A stretch of DNA of 64,000 nt from Trichuris trichiura. Taxonomy: Eukaryota > Nematoda > Enoplea > Trichinellida > Trichuridae. The DNA lies in contig JBAJFE010000004.1 of the NCBI GenBank assembly GCA_037903355.1, positions 5,812,001 through 5,876,000 of the forward strand, in the 5' to 3' direction. Shown piece after piece: positions 45,601 to 57,208 of the stretch (position 1 is the stretch's first letter; each line of letters begins with the position of its first letter). The position numbers and the translations under genes were made by a program. Under the pieces are notes generated by a model. It did no database searches, was not told the origin of the DNA, and saw only the letters and a program-made list of their open reading frames with translations.

Positions 45601-48600
45601 CTGCAGGTGACTGAAGCATCGCGTCGATCGGTGTGGTGCCTTCTGCACGTGCAACATGATTGGGTGATTAATTGAGACCCTCACATTGAGACAGCTTGAC
45701 TAGGCCATGACTGCCTTGACGAGTTCATTGGTAATTTTTCTGACGCGCAAAATGCGGTGCTCCCCATACATATACAATGGGAACTATCATCCTGAACATC
45801 CCCGTGAGGAAAAACTCAGTCGACCGGTGCTTCATAGCGCGCCTGGCGCTCTGCCAAAACCATCCATCTGCCGGCAACAGCAGGCTGAACTATTAGTAGC
45901 AAAGGTAGCTCCTTTACCTGGCCATTAATCAGCGTTGTACAAAGTTGCACGACTTTGAAGTCCATATGTCAATGTTGGTTTCTGTTTTTCGCGATGCACC
46001 AATTTGTCGCACAATTTCACATCCAGCGCTAGCTTACTACCTTTTTTTGCTGAACGCAAATGCCTGTCGTGCCTGCCGGAAGAAAAAGCGCATCTCATAA
46101 TAGTGCAAAAGCAAAGGCAAATTCGCAGCAGTTGTTCTCCTGGAATCGGTGTCAAGGACTAACGAGAAAAAAGGAATGCAGTTGCTAGCCAAGTTCCCGT
46201 GCATGCGGCAAAACGCTAAGCAGCTGGGCGGGAACTACTTACTCCTCTCATGGTGCCTTAGTTTTCATCCAGGCAGCAGTTCATAAATTTATGCGGAAGC
46301 TAGCAACCTGCAATGACAAAACAAAGAGTACTAACTGCCGGAAAACTGAACTTCCAAGAGCTTCACTAGCTGCTAAACCAATAAATAACCACTTTTCTCG
46401 CACCTGTCGACTGAACGCAGTGATTAACCTGAGGAAGTTTGCTTAATATGACAATTTGATTAAAGTTAATTTTCTAGGTTACTGGTCGACAGCTGGTTAA
46501 TTAATGACTCACTAAGATTAGCCCTTGAAAGGACTGCTGAATGCAAACGTTGACGAGCGCCCTTTGCATAACCTAACATTGCGCGTTGAATGACTTTCAC
46601 GATATTCAAGCCATTCAGATGCCTCCGTTGCTTCGATTAAACCTGAAACTAAACGCAGCAAACTTGATTAATTCTCCTATGCCTAAGGAAAGTTTTAGAA
46701 TAATCAAAGTTCCTTTGGGTACTATCGTTTCGTTTCACTTTATTAAGAAGCGGCTGTCTGTCCAAACGATTTACCGAGTAAGCGTTAAAATTCTTTATTG
46801 CGCAATAGAAAAAGTCCGCGGCTATTCTTCCAGGAGAAGACGCACTCCACATTTGAAGAGCAGTTTTAACGGTGTTTGGCTTGAGGAGGCGGCAGGATTG
46901 AATTTACTTTTCTAATGGAAGACGAAATGCCGCTCATGAGGCTCATTCAACACACTCGTTTAGACTTCGAAAGTTAAAATTTTTCTCTCCTTGGCAGTTT
47001 TTGTTTCGATGTCAACTGTCACCGCTGTCCGCAGTCCAAGAGTATCAAAAATGTCGTTATTAGTCTGTCAGTGTCCCCGCCGTTTGCTCGCTGGTTGGCC
47101 GTTTCGCAGACTGCTTGATAAACAAAAATGCCACGAACAATTTTGGAAAACAAGCAAACTGAGTATTTGGATGGTTTAATTCAGTTAAAACTGATGTGTC
47201 TCTCCGCCCTGCAGCTTCATACTCGCTACGTGTCCACCTCTATTGGGGAACCATTAGTTGTTCCCATAACGATCAATCGAGAAATTGACGCCTCATTTCG
47301 GTTCGTTAAACGCAGCCGTAAACTCCTCCTTTGAGCAGTGAAGCTTTCCCGTTCATACGGACCGAAATGTCCACTCGAAATTGAAACAGCCTGGCAGATT
47401 CTCTGCTGGCATTGCCAGGCTTAGTTTAGCTGCCTGCGAGCTGTCCGTTGCATCTAGTCACTTGAAGTTGTTATTCAAAATGATGCAACGGTTAAGATAG
47501 ATTCCTAGGAGCCTCTTAGATGCCATTCAGCAGCCGCAATTCCTTTCTCAGAATGAGTTTTAGTCGCCTACTGTAGTACAGACTTAATTGTTATAATAAA
47601 GATTTCCTGTCTTTTATACAGATGTCAGATGACAGCATGGAAGCACTGAACCACGTACGAAGTGCCTGACAATTACGGTAATGAGATTTCTGTTGAAACC
47701 GAATGTCCGTTTAGGGCGAATAGCTAAGGAGGTATTAATACATGCTCAAATGCCAAAGTTCACCTGCTACTAACTACTAGCTTAGCTATCTAGTTGAAAG
47801 CCATTACATGCATTCACGTTCATTGTCATTCCATCTGCACCAAATCAGTTTCGCCTAGTGCACCCAACTGCGTAATGAATGCTGTTGTTCTACAGCCGAT
47901 GGCTCTCTAAGAAGATCAATCAGGCTTCGATCCAATCGAAACCGATCGGTTGGGGACAACGGTTCTGTTCACCGACTGAAGTAATAAAGAGCAACCAGCA
48001 GACACGTAGAATGGCAACGTCTTTGCACATTTCTTTAGGTTGGCCAACGTGCTCTCTCAGCATTTGGTTTAATTTACTCGAAACAAAGATGTAAAGTGAA
48101 TTGGAAGTCGGCAACGATGACCATAAATTACGAGGAGTTGAAAAAGTCTGAACTGCCTGAAGTGAAGTTTGACATGCGAGACTGGAAATGCGGCCGCAGT
48201 GAAGCAATGTTCAGTAAGCTCATTGTAATTTGAGACAGCCTCTGAAGCAGTTCTTGTTTACGTCAAAATATTCTGCTGGTATACTTGCCTCCTGACACTT
48301 TTTTGTTTATCATGTTCCCGTCGCGGAAATATACGCAACTTGTAAATGACGTTATGCTCCCTAAGGATGCAGTGTCATGATGGAGGTTGATGCTTGATCA
48401 ATTAGAGCAGCATGGCTGCGTCTGATGGTGAGTTTGAAGTAGCTTATCAAGGACCCATTTGCGTTCCGTCAAATTTATTTCACACCGTCTGAACCTGCTT
48501 AATGTCAGCGCAGAGCAGAGCGTTTCCAGTGGCTATATATCATGTGCTAACACGTAGATTAGTGCAACACCTAATTAATTACGCTAAGATAAAACACGAG

Positions 48601-50540
48601 CATGCGGCAGAGACTATAGCGCTTTGAAGAGTTCATGATGAATCTTTTATGCTCTGCAGATTGATAATGAGCAGCAGCGAGTGCTTGAGCTGACTGCCAA
48701 AAGGGCGAGACTTAACTTCGATACTAGAGTTGATGTACAATGGAACAATAAATGTCTTAAAGAAGTTTGACGGTGAATGAGAGGAAAACATTTGAGCCAT
48801 GACCCTGGAAGTTGTCCCTACTTGTTCATTGTTTTAACGACCTCAACACCTGAGCTGAGACAACTTAAATTATCCTGTGGAAACAGACTTTGGCAGCCGC
48901 GTGCCAAAGTTGACGTTTTCATACCAGTTGAAGGTGACGTTCAAAATGAATAAGTGGTAAGGATAGAATTTCGCTTGCTCAATCTGCTGGAAAAGTAAAC
49001 TCCCTTGCAAACTGATCAGTATCAAAGCGCCAGATTGGCTTTTCATTTATCCTTCTTACAAAGGCCATAAGCGCTTCACATCTGAGTTACGCTGAGAGTG
49101 AAATGTCGACAGAGAGACAATTCATGAGCCTAAAGCGCTGAAACATTACTTCTTTTGCAATCAGCATACTGCTTCTTACTAGTACTCTTGCTTAAGAGTT
49201 CTTTGAAAACTTTTCGCTTAAGTTGCCCTGTAAGTGCCAATTATTCTGTAAACTCTAGTATAGGGAAAGCTTTCTTTCCATTCAAGCAGTCATAGGAATA
49301 AACGAAACTTCATCTCGTTTGGAAAAGTTTAGCATCAGAAAAATTTTAAAATTCAATTACGGGCGTTGCTTTTTCGCGTAAGAGTAGATAAGCTTGCCTT
49401 TCATGAATAAATTTGTAAAGATTTAGGTGAAAAGTGTGCAAGAAAAAACTGGCACTGCTGTGCAGTACTCGACGACACTGAACGTTGCTGAATAAATGCG
49501 CAGTGCTCTCTTTTGCGATGCAGTTTTACCTTTTGCTTCGAGATTGCTACTACCATTAATACATACCAAACAATTACCTTCTAAGGAGCAGGATTTACAT
49601 TGTTTCATTTCTTAAAAGCATACAGCCTTAAATCGTTTTTCACAACTTTCAGGTGACGGCCTGCACTTACTTTCGATCTGAGAGCTCTCCAAGAAGCGCA
49701 AACTTCAGTGGTCAGTCTTTTTAAAGACTACAGTGGTTTGCGCTGAAACATGAGCAACTTAGTACTATGTTCGAAAAGTTCAACGAGCATTGCAAAATTT
49801 TTCTTGTAAAATTTCAAAATGCAAAACCTGCGTTTTCAGAACCTCGCAGACTTCAGTAATTTTAACCACTACGTTAATGACGCTGCATCGTGTGGAAGTT
49901 TTGTTCATTACGCTTCTTTGCAACGTATTGTTAGCGCACTGGCATGCGTGCATCAACCACACACTTGTCATACCGTTGACATATCTAGAGATAAAATTAC
50001 TATTGAACTGATTCAGAAACTGTGACTGAAAAATCACAACTAATATTTCTCCTTGAATTCAGTTTCAGTTGAATTAAGAGTATATTAAGATGAACAATTT
50101 GCAGTTTAGCTGATGAACCTAAAAGCGCTTGAGGTGCTTGCGTATCAAAATTAAGTCGCCATTGAAGGCTCTATAAAATGCACCCGTTTTAATCACTTTG
50201 GATCATGCAATTTTATGGTCAAGCCTAATACGATCTCATAACTTTGGCGCAAAGTTTCAAGGTAACTTGTACTAATGGACTTCATCATGCATGGCTTAAG
50301 GAATATCCATGAAGCCAAAATTTTTTGTTTTTAAATATCATAACGTGGCTGTTTCTTCAGTGAGTTAATAGGTTAATCCACACTTAACAGAGAAAACATG
50401 GATCATGTCCAATTTATTCCTCTGTTAATCAAAGCTATTGTTGTGTCACTATTGTTGATAGATAATTCTTATTGAAGACAGGATTTCTGGTCAAGAACGT
50501 ATATGTTCTTATGGTTTTAAGCAGTATACTACGCTTGATA
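39676..50540. other. Gene-poor region downstream of Irx
   Basis: No identifiable gene. An AATAAA near 40687 and another near 41320 could serve long Irx 3' UTR forms, but nothing ties them to the gene. Scattered open frames of 60-110 codons have no recognisable domain. Confidence 0.4.
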
Positions 50541-50660
50541 AGGCAGAAATATCGCGTAACAAGAATCGAAGTTTGGTGTAACCATTAACCTTACTTTAGC
50601 CAAACACAGGATATGGAAATCCTAAAAGCTTCGATTCTCACTACGTTATATTTCTGCTCC
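50541..50660. repeat. Small foldback repeat
   Basis: The left arm 50541-50571 (AGGCAGAAATAT..GTAACAAGAATCGAAG) and the inverted right arm 50629-50660 (GGAGCAGAAATATAACGTAGTGAGAATCGAAG) pair over about 32 bp around a 57 bp loop. Probably a MITE remnant. Not a tRNA: no T or anticodon arm. Confidence 0.6.
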
Positions 50661-52877
50661 ATTAAATGGCAATATCAGATAATAGTCCTGTAATTCCAAT
50701 TAGTCACCCTGAAAGCAATGCATAATTCAGCAATGCTGTCCCGTCGCCTAAAAATTTGTTTCACGCAGACGCCCACAGACCTCACTAGACTTGGCTTATT
50801 GAAAGCGGCTTAGTACTGCAGGCTTTTTATTTGACTAGCTAGCAACTCACATTGTCACGATTCATTTCTCCAGTACTATTACTAATAATAACTGTTCTTG
50901 TGAAGGAGATTTCACGTCATACCTGAAAACTAGTCATACGACCATTGTACGTCTACGCAAGCAAAAACTGTAAAGCTGCAAAGGTCGAACTAAATGTTTA
51001 AGTGCTTCAGTCTGTAAATTTTTCAAAATTCAAGCGTACTGTGCGTGCGTTCGTCTGCATCGACATAAGTTTATGTGTGCCATCTAAAGCAAACTTCTAT
51101 TAAATTTTTTTCTATTGAATAATGAGTCTCGTAGTGGTCTTCAGAAACATTTCTCTTACTCTTCCTGACGAAAGGTAAAACTACACATCATAAACTTTAC
51201 CTCACAATGTCTAAAAATCGCCAGAAAGAGTGAAGGTGATCACAGCTTGATCATACTACAGGAAAAAGTATGATTTCGGTATTAATTAAAAATAAGCAAA
51301 AGTATTAGTAAACCGTAAAATGTTTTTCAAAAAGTATTAGTACACATATATCTTATAGGATGGGAAGTTCTTGTCAGCGTATTGGGTGTTCCTACTCAAA
51401 CTTAAACGGGCTTATTCTGTTTGATGATGGCTTAATTTGTTAAAAGAGACTGATGTCTCCAATCTAGGTTAAGATTGCATCTGCTGTCGGCGGTAGTCTC
51501 ATGTCACCAAACTGCCCTGCGTTCTTACACTGGAAAATGAAATTCCAAAGTCATGATGTGTAATATATGAACTGGTTGTTTTATTATAGGAAAAGAATAG
51601 CAAATGTTTCCACTCTTTTTGCATTCTTCCTTAATTTGTAGGAAGCTTGTTTTGTTCAACATGTTCATGGAAGTAAACAAAGCTTTCAGTATGCGACTAA
51701 ACCCGTTTTCAGGCACTGAAGACTGAACCAAACGCGTTCCGAAAATCTTGTCTGTTTCAATATTGAATAAAGAGATTGCCATGCAGATTATGAAATTACA
51801 GGACATCTTGCAAAGCAGCTTGTTTTCTGTCTACTGTCATAACATGTATGTGTGTGTGTAAGTCCATAAATGATATCAGTATATGACTGCTTTGTTAGCA
51901 CTACTTTTTTCACATTGGTCATGGGTGTAAAGTATCAATTTCTCTATTGAAACAAATGCTGTGACGGATTTGCTCAAAGCCTGTCTAAATATTTTCGCTT
52001 AGCAGCATGATATTGTTTCCAGTCAAAGTAACTTGAATGACGGGTTGTTACTTAGAGCTGAACACCTGGGAACCTTGTCAATTTTCCGAAGTGGGAGTGA
52101 CCAGTTAGTATGTATGACAAAAATGATCAGATGCAGTGCAATATCATTCTCTGTTATTTCGCTAGCAATAGTTCTTTCTGCTTTGCCAGTCATACCAAAG
52201 CATGATAGCTGGGAATCCAATTTCTCAATATGCTATCATATTCCTTCATTCTCAAAATATGGCAGCATCTTCTAGCGATAAGAGTTTGCATATTTGACAC
52301 CTCACTTTCTTTCAATATTTTTGAACTATATCACTATTGTTGCATAGTTGCTCACTTGCCGCGTTAGGCTCAACTTTAGCCATGATGTAATGTCAGCATG
52401 ATTGGTTAAGTCAGCAGCACAAAACTGACGGTCATACCAGTTGTTCAACTCACTTCTTTACTCGAGTATTCAGCGGAAGGCTTTCTAAAATGTGATCTCT
52501 TTTGCTGAGCGGAAACTTGCTTGATGGTCATTGAAAAGCATAGTCTGAAAAGAAAAATGAAACAAAGTGATTGAGACAGTGGACAAATGAACATGTCACT
52601 TGCTCTTCAAGGGGATGAGTCATACTGAAAGCTGTCACGGTATCTGGAATTTAAACGTCACCGCTGTTATCGATAAGCGAGTGGTAACCAATTCATTCAT
52701 TATCAGCACCGATTGGCTAAAAAAGGCATGGTCACTTGGCGTATTCCCTTAGTGTCATTTACTACCATGAGTTATACCACAATCATGTTGAAAACGGCAC
52801 TTTCTTGGAAAGAAACATTAACCATGCACAACTTAGCCAATTCCTGTGCAACTTTTGGAATAGTCAGCATCATGCTG
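50661..52877. other. intergenic, nothing recognised
   Basis: AT-rich spacer. A short TG-repeat occurs at about 51846-51860. No gene supported. Confidence 0.45.
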
Positions 52878-52998
52878 TTAAAATATTAATAAAAGACTAT
52901 TTCGAATACCCGGTCTTTTGCATTCCACATTAGCACTATTAAAATATTAATGAAAAACTAGTCTGACAACCATACTTTGCATTTCACACTAGCAACAT
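52878..52998. repeat. Tandem duplication of a ~61 bp unit
   Basis: Two adjacent units each start TTAAAATATTAAT (52878 and 52939) and continue to a shared CTTTTGCATT(C/T)CACA/C(T)TAGCA ending. About 80 per cent similar by eye. Confidence 0.65.
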
Positions 52999-55900
52999 TA
53001 CTGCTTGTGTTAATTAGATGTTCAGCCTTTTCGTAACAGTTCTTTCTTTATATAGTTGTGCACACCGCAGCACATTTAATTAATCAGGCCTTTTTAAGAT
53101 CCGTAAACCTTATCCAACCGCAAATAAATCCACTTTTAAAGTTTATTTTATCCTGTGCAACAGCAATCGCTATATACTTTTTAATACAACTTAAAGCGTT
53201 CAGGATTACTGTGGCAGTATCTTCAGAGATGTCAGGTAACCCTTGGTTATGCAATAACTCACATTTTTTGTGTAATGGTAGTGACAAACGAGTGCACAAG
53301 GTGAACAAACTGGATTATTCAGAGTGCCTCCCATTTGTCATTCATTATTTAATGAAACTGTTTTCCAAAATTGAAGCGTCACATTCCAACAATGCCTTCA
53401 AGGAACAACAGCATATAAATCGATATCTGAACACTGAGGTTCAGGCCCATTTGCAGTGGCAGTCTCACTGTTCTCACTTGCAAAAGGTTCTTCCGATTAA
53501 GTCATATTTCTATAATTGCCACTCGTTCGTCTCCGGTGGATCATCGATTTACTCTGAAAGAATTTTGACGCAGAATAATTGAGAAGCACTAGTCTTAATG
53601 CAGTGCATGTCCGTAAGCAAAAAAGCAAATGAAAACTGCTTCCACGAAGTCAGTATTTTGCCTACTCGAATTCTAATCGGTTTCAACCTGAGCGGAGCGG
53701 CAAGATGGTCATTATGGCGGAAAAGAATTCTTGGTTAAAAAAAATCATCAATTAAATTACTTTTAATTTCAGTGCAAATGTTGTTTCTGTAAAAGTTGAC
53801 ATGTCTGTACAGGTGAAGGTGAACTTCCTGTGCTTGCGGTGGCAGTTATTCTAAACAGAGCAGCCTATGGCTGCTTGATGATTACTAATCGTTAAGTTGT
53901 TTAAACTGAAATACGTGCAGGTCAAACAAGATTTATCCGCGGAATTCATCGAGTCTTGCAACGCGTGTCAACTTAAAGTAACTTTCCAAGACTTCTGTTC
54001 TATTTCACTTTCTATTGCGGTACAATATTAGTGTATGTACACTAATGTGAAAGACAACCTTTTCGTATTATTTTGATGTGCAATAATAAGTTTTCATTGT
54101 TACTAACAAGGAACCAAAAGCGATGTGGAAACAAATGGTAAACAAGTGTGCGGGAGCGCTAAGGCAATTACTCTTCAGTGCATCTCCCACTAGCCGGTAG
54201 CTCAGCAATCGATTATACGAAAGGAAAACAAAATAAATAGGTAGACAGACGGCGAAAGAGAGGGAGAAAAAGAGGGAGAGAGAAAGAGAATGAGTTGCAC
54301 TGAGTTAACGCTAGCTCCTTTTAGAGGAATCTGTGCATGGATATTACGTTGAACCATTTCCGTCGCCATATGATTCCTGTTGAAAGTTAAACATACTTCC
54401 TCTGTTCATTCGTAAGATATTCAAAACCATATGCGTAAAAAAAGTTAATATATGTACCAATTTTAAATTGCTCTAGCAGTAGAATCCAGACTTCACTGCA
54501 AACAGCAACGCAAAATGAATATATTAAACCTTGCAGTCCCTGCGACTTAGACTGTATCGATAGTGAGTGACAAACTGCGCTACTGTTTCCAGTATTGATA
54601 TTAGAGCGAAATAACGATCTGAATACTCAGAGTACATTATTTTCTCAGGATATAAGCGGGCTGAACCATCGATTACCCTTTTTCTCAGGATTTAAATGGA
54701 GGCCAGCATCCAAAATGAACTCTTTTTCGGGAGAAACAAGAAGCCCGTCCCAGAGGAAAAGGCCTAACTCTTTCTTGGTTAAGCCAATTGAATTTTTTGC
54801 CATTTACCATAAAATATGTTGCAGTGTTCGCTCAGGGGAACGTATATCACACTGCGACGTCAAATTCGATCCGTTTGCTAATGTACAATCATGCTAGAGT
54901 ATTCCAAATCAAAGTCATTAAGGTTAGCCTTCAGGAAGGTCCTCTTGCGAAAAATTTGAGTTGCAGCTGAAAGCTAAGAAGTTAATTGCGCAGTGAAGAT
55001 TCGGATTATTAGCGGATCTGCAATCCAACGTTTTCGCTTTTGAAGTAGAATAATAAACGTTTTGTAAAGGCTTTCAACATTTACTTTCAGCAGTGGCTGG
55101 TAAAGGCGCTATTAGAGTGTGGTTCAAAAAAAGTTTGCTTTCTGAACCCTATTACGCATAAATAAAACTATTGGTTTTCAAAACGTCAGCAGTCAGATAA
55201 ATCACTGCATGACAGTAGGTTTCTTAATAGTCTAACAGAATTGTAGTATTGTGAGCAAGAATGAATGGAAGGCGGCCTTGTTTTTTGCCAAAAACATAAT
55301 ATAGAACATCTCATGAACGCGCAAACGTTGAACTCATCTGAGACAAAAATTTGTAAATTCGCTAAGAGTGATGAGCATTGGACATTTTTAAGATTCGTAC
55401 GATTTGTAAAGAGCTTCGCGTGAAAGCGAGTATGAGAAGGTTCGCCTAATTAGCAGCAACCAAATTTATAACTGTTGTACAGAAGAACCCATACGTAATT
55501 ATATTTTATTTGTAGTTGCGAATCTCCCAGAACAAACCGTGACCCGTCGCCAGCGCAGCATGTAGGGCACACGCTTTTTTGTAGTCATAATCCTGCGAAA
55601 TAAAATCATTTGAAATGGTGGAACTCCAAGTTAAGTTACGCTATTTTGGAGAGTACGTAAAAGTTTTTGCAACGGGATTATGTTCTCTCATGCTATGGAA
55701 TTTTTTTGCGGACGGATCTTTTTGATTAAGACGGGTGTAGCCCGGAAGCTCCGGTACAGTTTACGCTAATCCCTTACTTCCTCAAGGGGTTATTCATTTA
55801 TTAAATTCAGTAAAGAAGTGAATAATTTTCGAAACAGCGGAAACTAATTTTCTTGTTAAACCGCTGGAATTTTGAAATCTTAGCAGTATCTGCCCAGCTA

Positions 55901-56319
55901 CAGCGGTACCCTGGACAAAATGCACGTATCTCACGCAAAACTTTTTCGCTGACATGGCCTTGGTACTAAGTACGGTCTAAGATCACATGCAAACAACTAT
56001 GGGTTTCGAGCTGACTTGTAAAAAATTGCGTCCAATGTTTCCAATTTTCAGGACAGAGTTATAATGTTAGGATTCAGCAGTCGTATCAGGCACTCGGCGT
56101 TAACGCTGGGTAAGACCAGAAGGCTTATCCTATGGTGAAAATTCGAAGGCCTTTACTATCCATTTAGGATGACAAAAATATTCTACATCTTCAGATTACT
56201 ACCCAGAGTGTTAATCACGTTCATTAAATAATGCTTGACTGATGAAATGAATATGCTTAGCACTCATTGACAGAAAAGGCAGCACATGAAACCTACATTA
56301 CGGCTCTCACCTTTATCTT
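52999..56319. other. intergenic; purine tract and decayed hammerhead-like site
   Basis: A 174-codon frame at 53058-53582 begins without an ATG and shows no known domain. A GA-rich tract lies at about 54245-54295. At 55728-55757 a decayed hammerhead-like sequence (AAGACGGGTGTAGCCCGGAAGCTCCGG) can be seen. Confidence 0.4.
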
Positions 56320-56482
56320 AATTCGCCCCGTTATCTTTGTTCTCATAAGGCTGATTCGATGCTTCTACACTTCCGTTTTAAGCTTAGGCCTGCAGCAATG
56401 ACGGCTTAGGCTTAAGCTTAAAACGACGACGTTCCATATTTGAACAAAAGATAACAGTGTAAACTGAGATAACAGGGGAATT
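56320..56482. mobile_element. Foldback MITE with ~15 bp ends
   Basis: The left end AATTCGCCCCGTTATCTTTG and the inverted right end AATTCCCCTGTTATCTCAG are imperfect terminal repeats. A second inner inverted pair, CGTTTTAAGCTTAGGCC against its counterpart near 56405-56430, makes the centre fold too. 163 bp, no coding capacity. Confidence 0.5.
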
Positions 56483-56880
56483 GGGGAGCAAATATCAGGA
56501 GAGATTGCGTAACAGTAAGCTGCAAAACTGTATTTGTAGTGACGAAACCTTATTTAGCAGAGCCGCAATTTTGCATCCTATATAGTTCATCTGCACTGGC
56601 AGTGCATAAGTATAAGTGAAGATTTTCTGTTTGAAGGAAATACAAAAATTCATAGACATGTCTTGAGTAGAACGACACTTTTACTTTACTTATTTCATAA
56701 GAAGTAGCAACACTAATTTGAACGAAGATGCACAAAACGTTTGGTTATCTTTGCACTTTTATTATTTAGTTAGGAGTATAGCATTCTAAGGGAATATGAA
56801 TAGTGCTGCTATCTATATTTGGTGTATTGCAGCCTTCTTACTTCCTTAAGCACAGAATTCACATCATAATATTCCCTGCG

Positions 56881-57208
56881 ATGGTTGTAAGGTCTTCTAC
56901 GGCTTTTCCTGCTTTTTCGTTCTGCTGTTATTTGTAATTAAACTAAAACAACTGCTCTACCAACGGATGGATGAGCCGTTATTATGAAAAAGTACAGATA
57001 TCAACGCACTCAACTTTGTTAATGTTCAAAGCTTTCGGAACGCTCTAGTTCCGAAAGCTTTGAACGTTAAAAAAGTTGAGTGCGTTGATATCTGTACTTT
57101 TTCATAATAACGGCTCATCCATCCGTTGGTAGAGCAGTTGTTTTAGTTTAATTACAGATAACAGCACAACGAAAAAACGGGAAAAGCCGTAGAAGACCTT
57201 ACAACCAT
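56881..57208. repeat. 328 bp palindrome folded at a hammerhead stem II (copy C)
   Basis: Arms 56881-57041 and 57048-57208 are near-perfect reverse complements, with a six-base loop GCTCTA at the centre 57044.5. Outward from the centre each arm reads GTTCCGAAAGCTT. This equals the second strand of stem II, GAAA and AGCT of the hammerhead-like motif in copies A and B. The outer arm includes GTTGGTAGAGCAG. It is a probable family member, although no clean target duplication was found (only TATTCCCTG(C/T)GAT-like matches at about 56869 and 57249). Confidence 0.8.

Noticed and set aside
53058..53582. 174-codon plus-strand frame
   Set aside because: Begins at GTG with no early ATG, no recognisable domain, no supporting splice pattern; a frame this long can occur by chance in 64 kb.
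56224..56250. CTGATGA at about 56239
   Set aside because: No complementary stem or GAAA box at the required distance.
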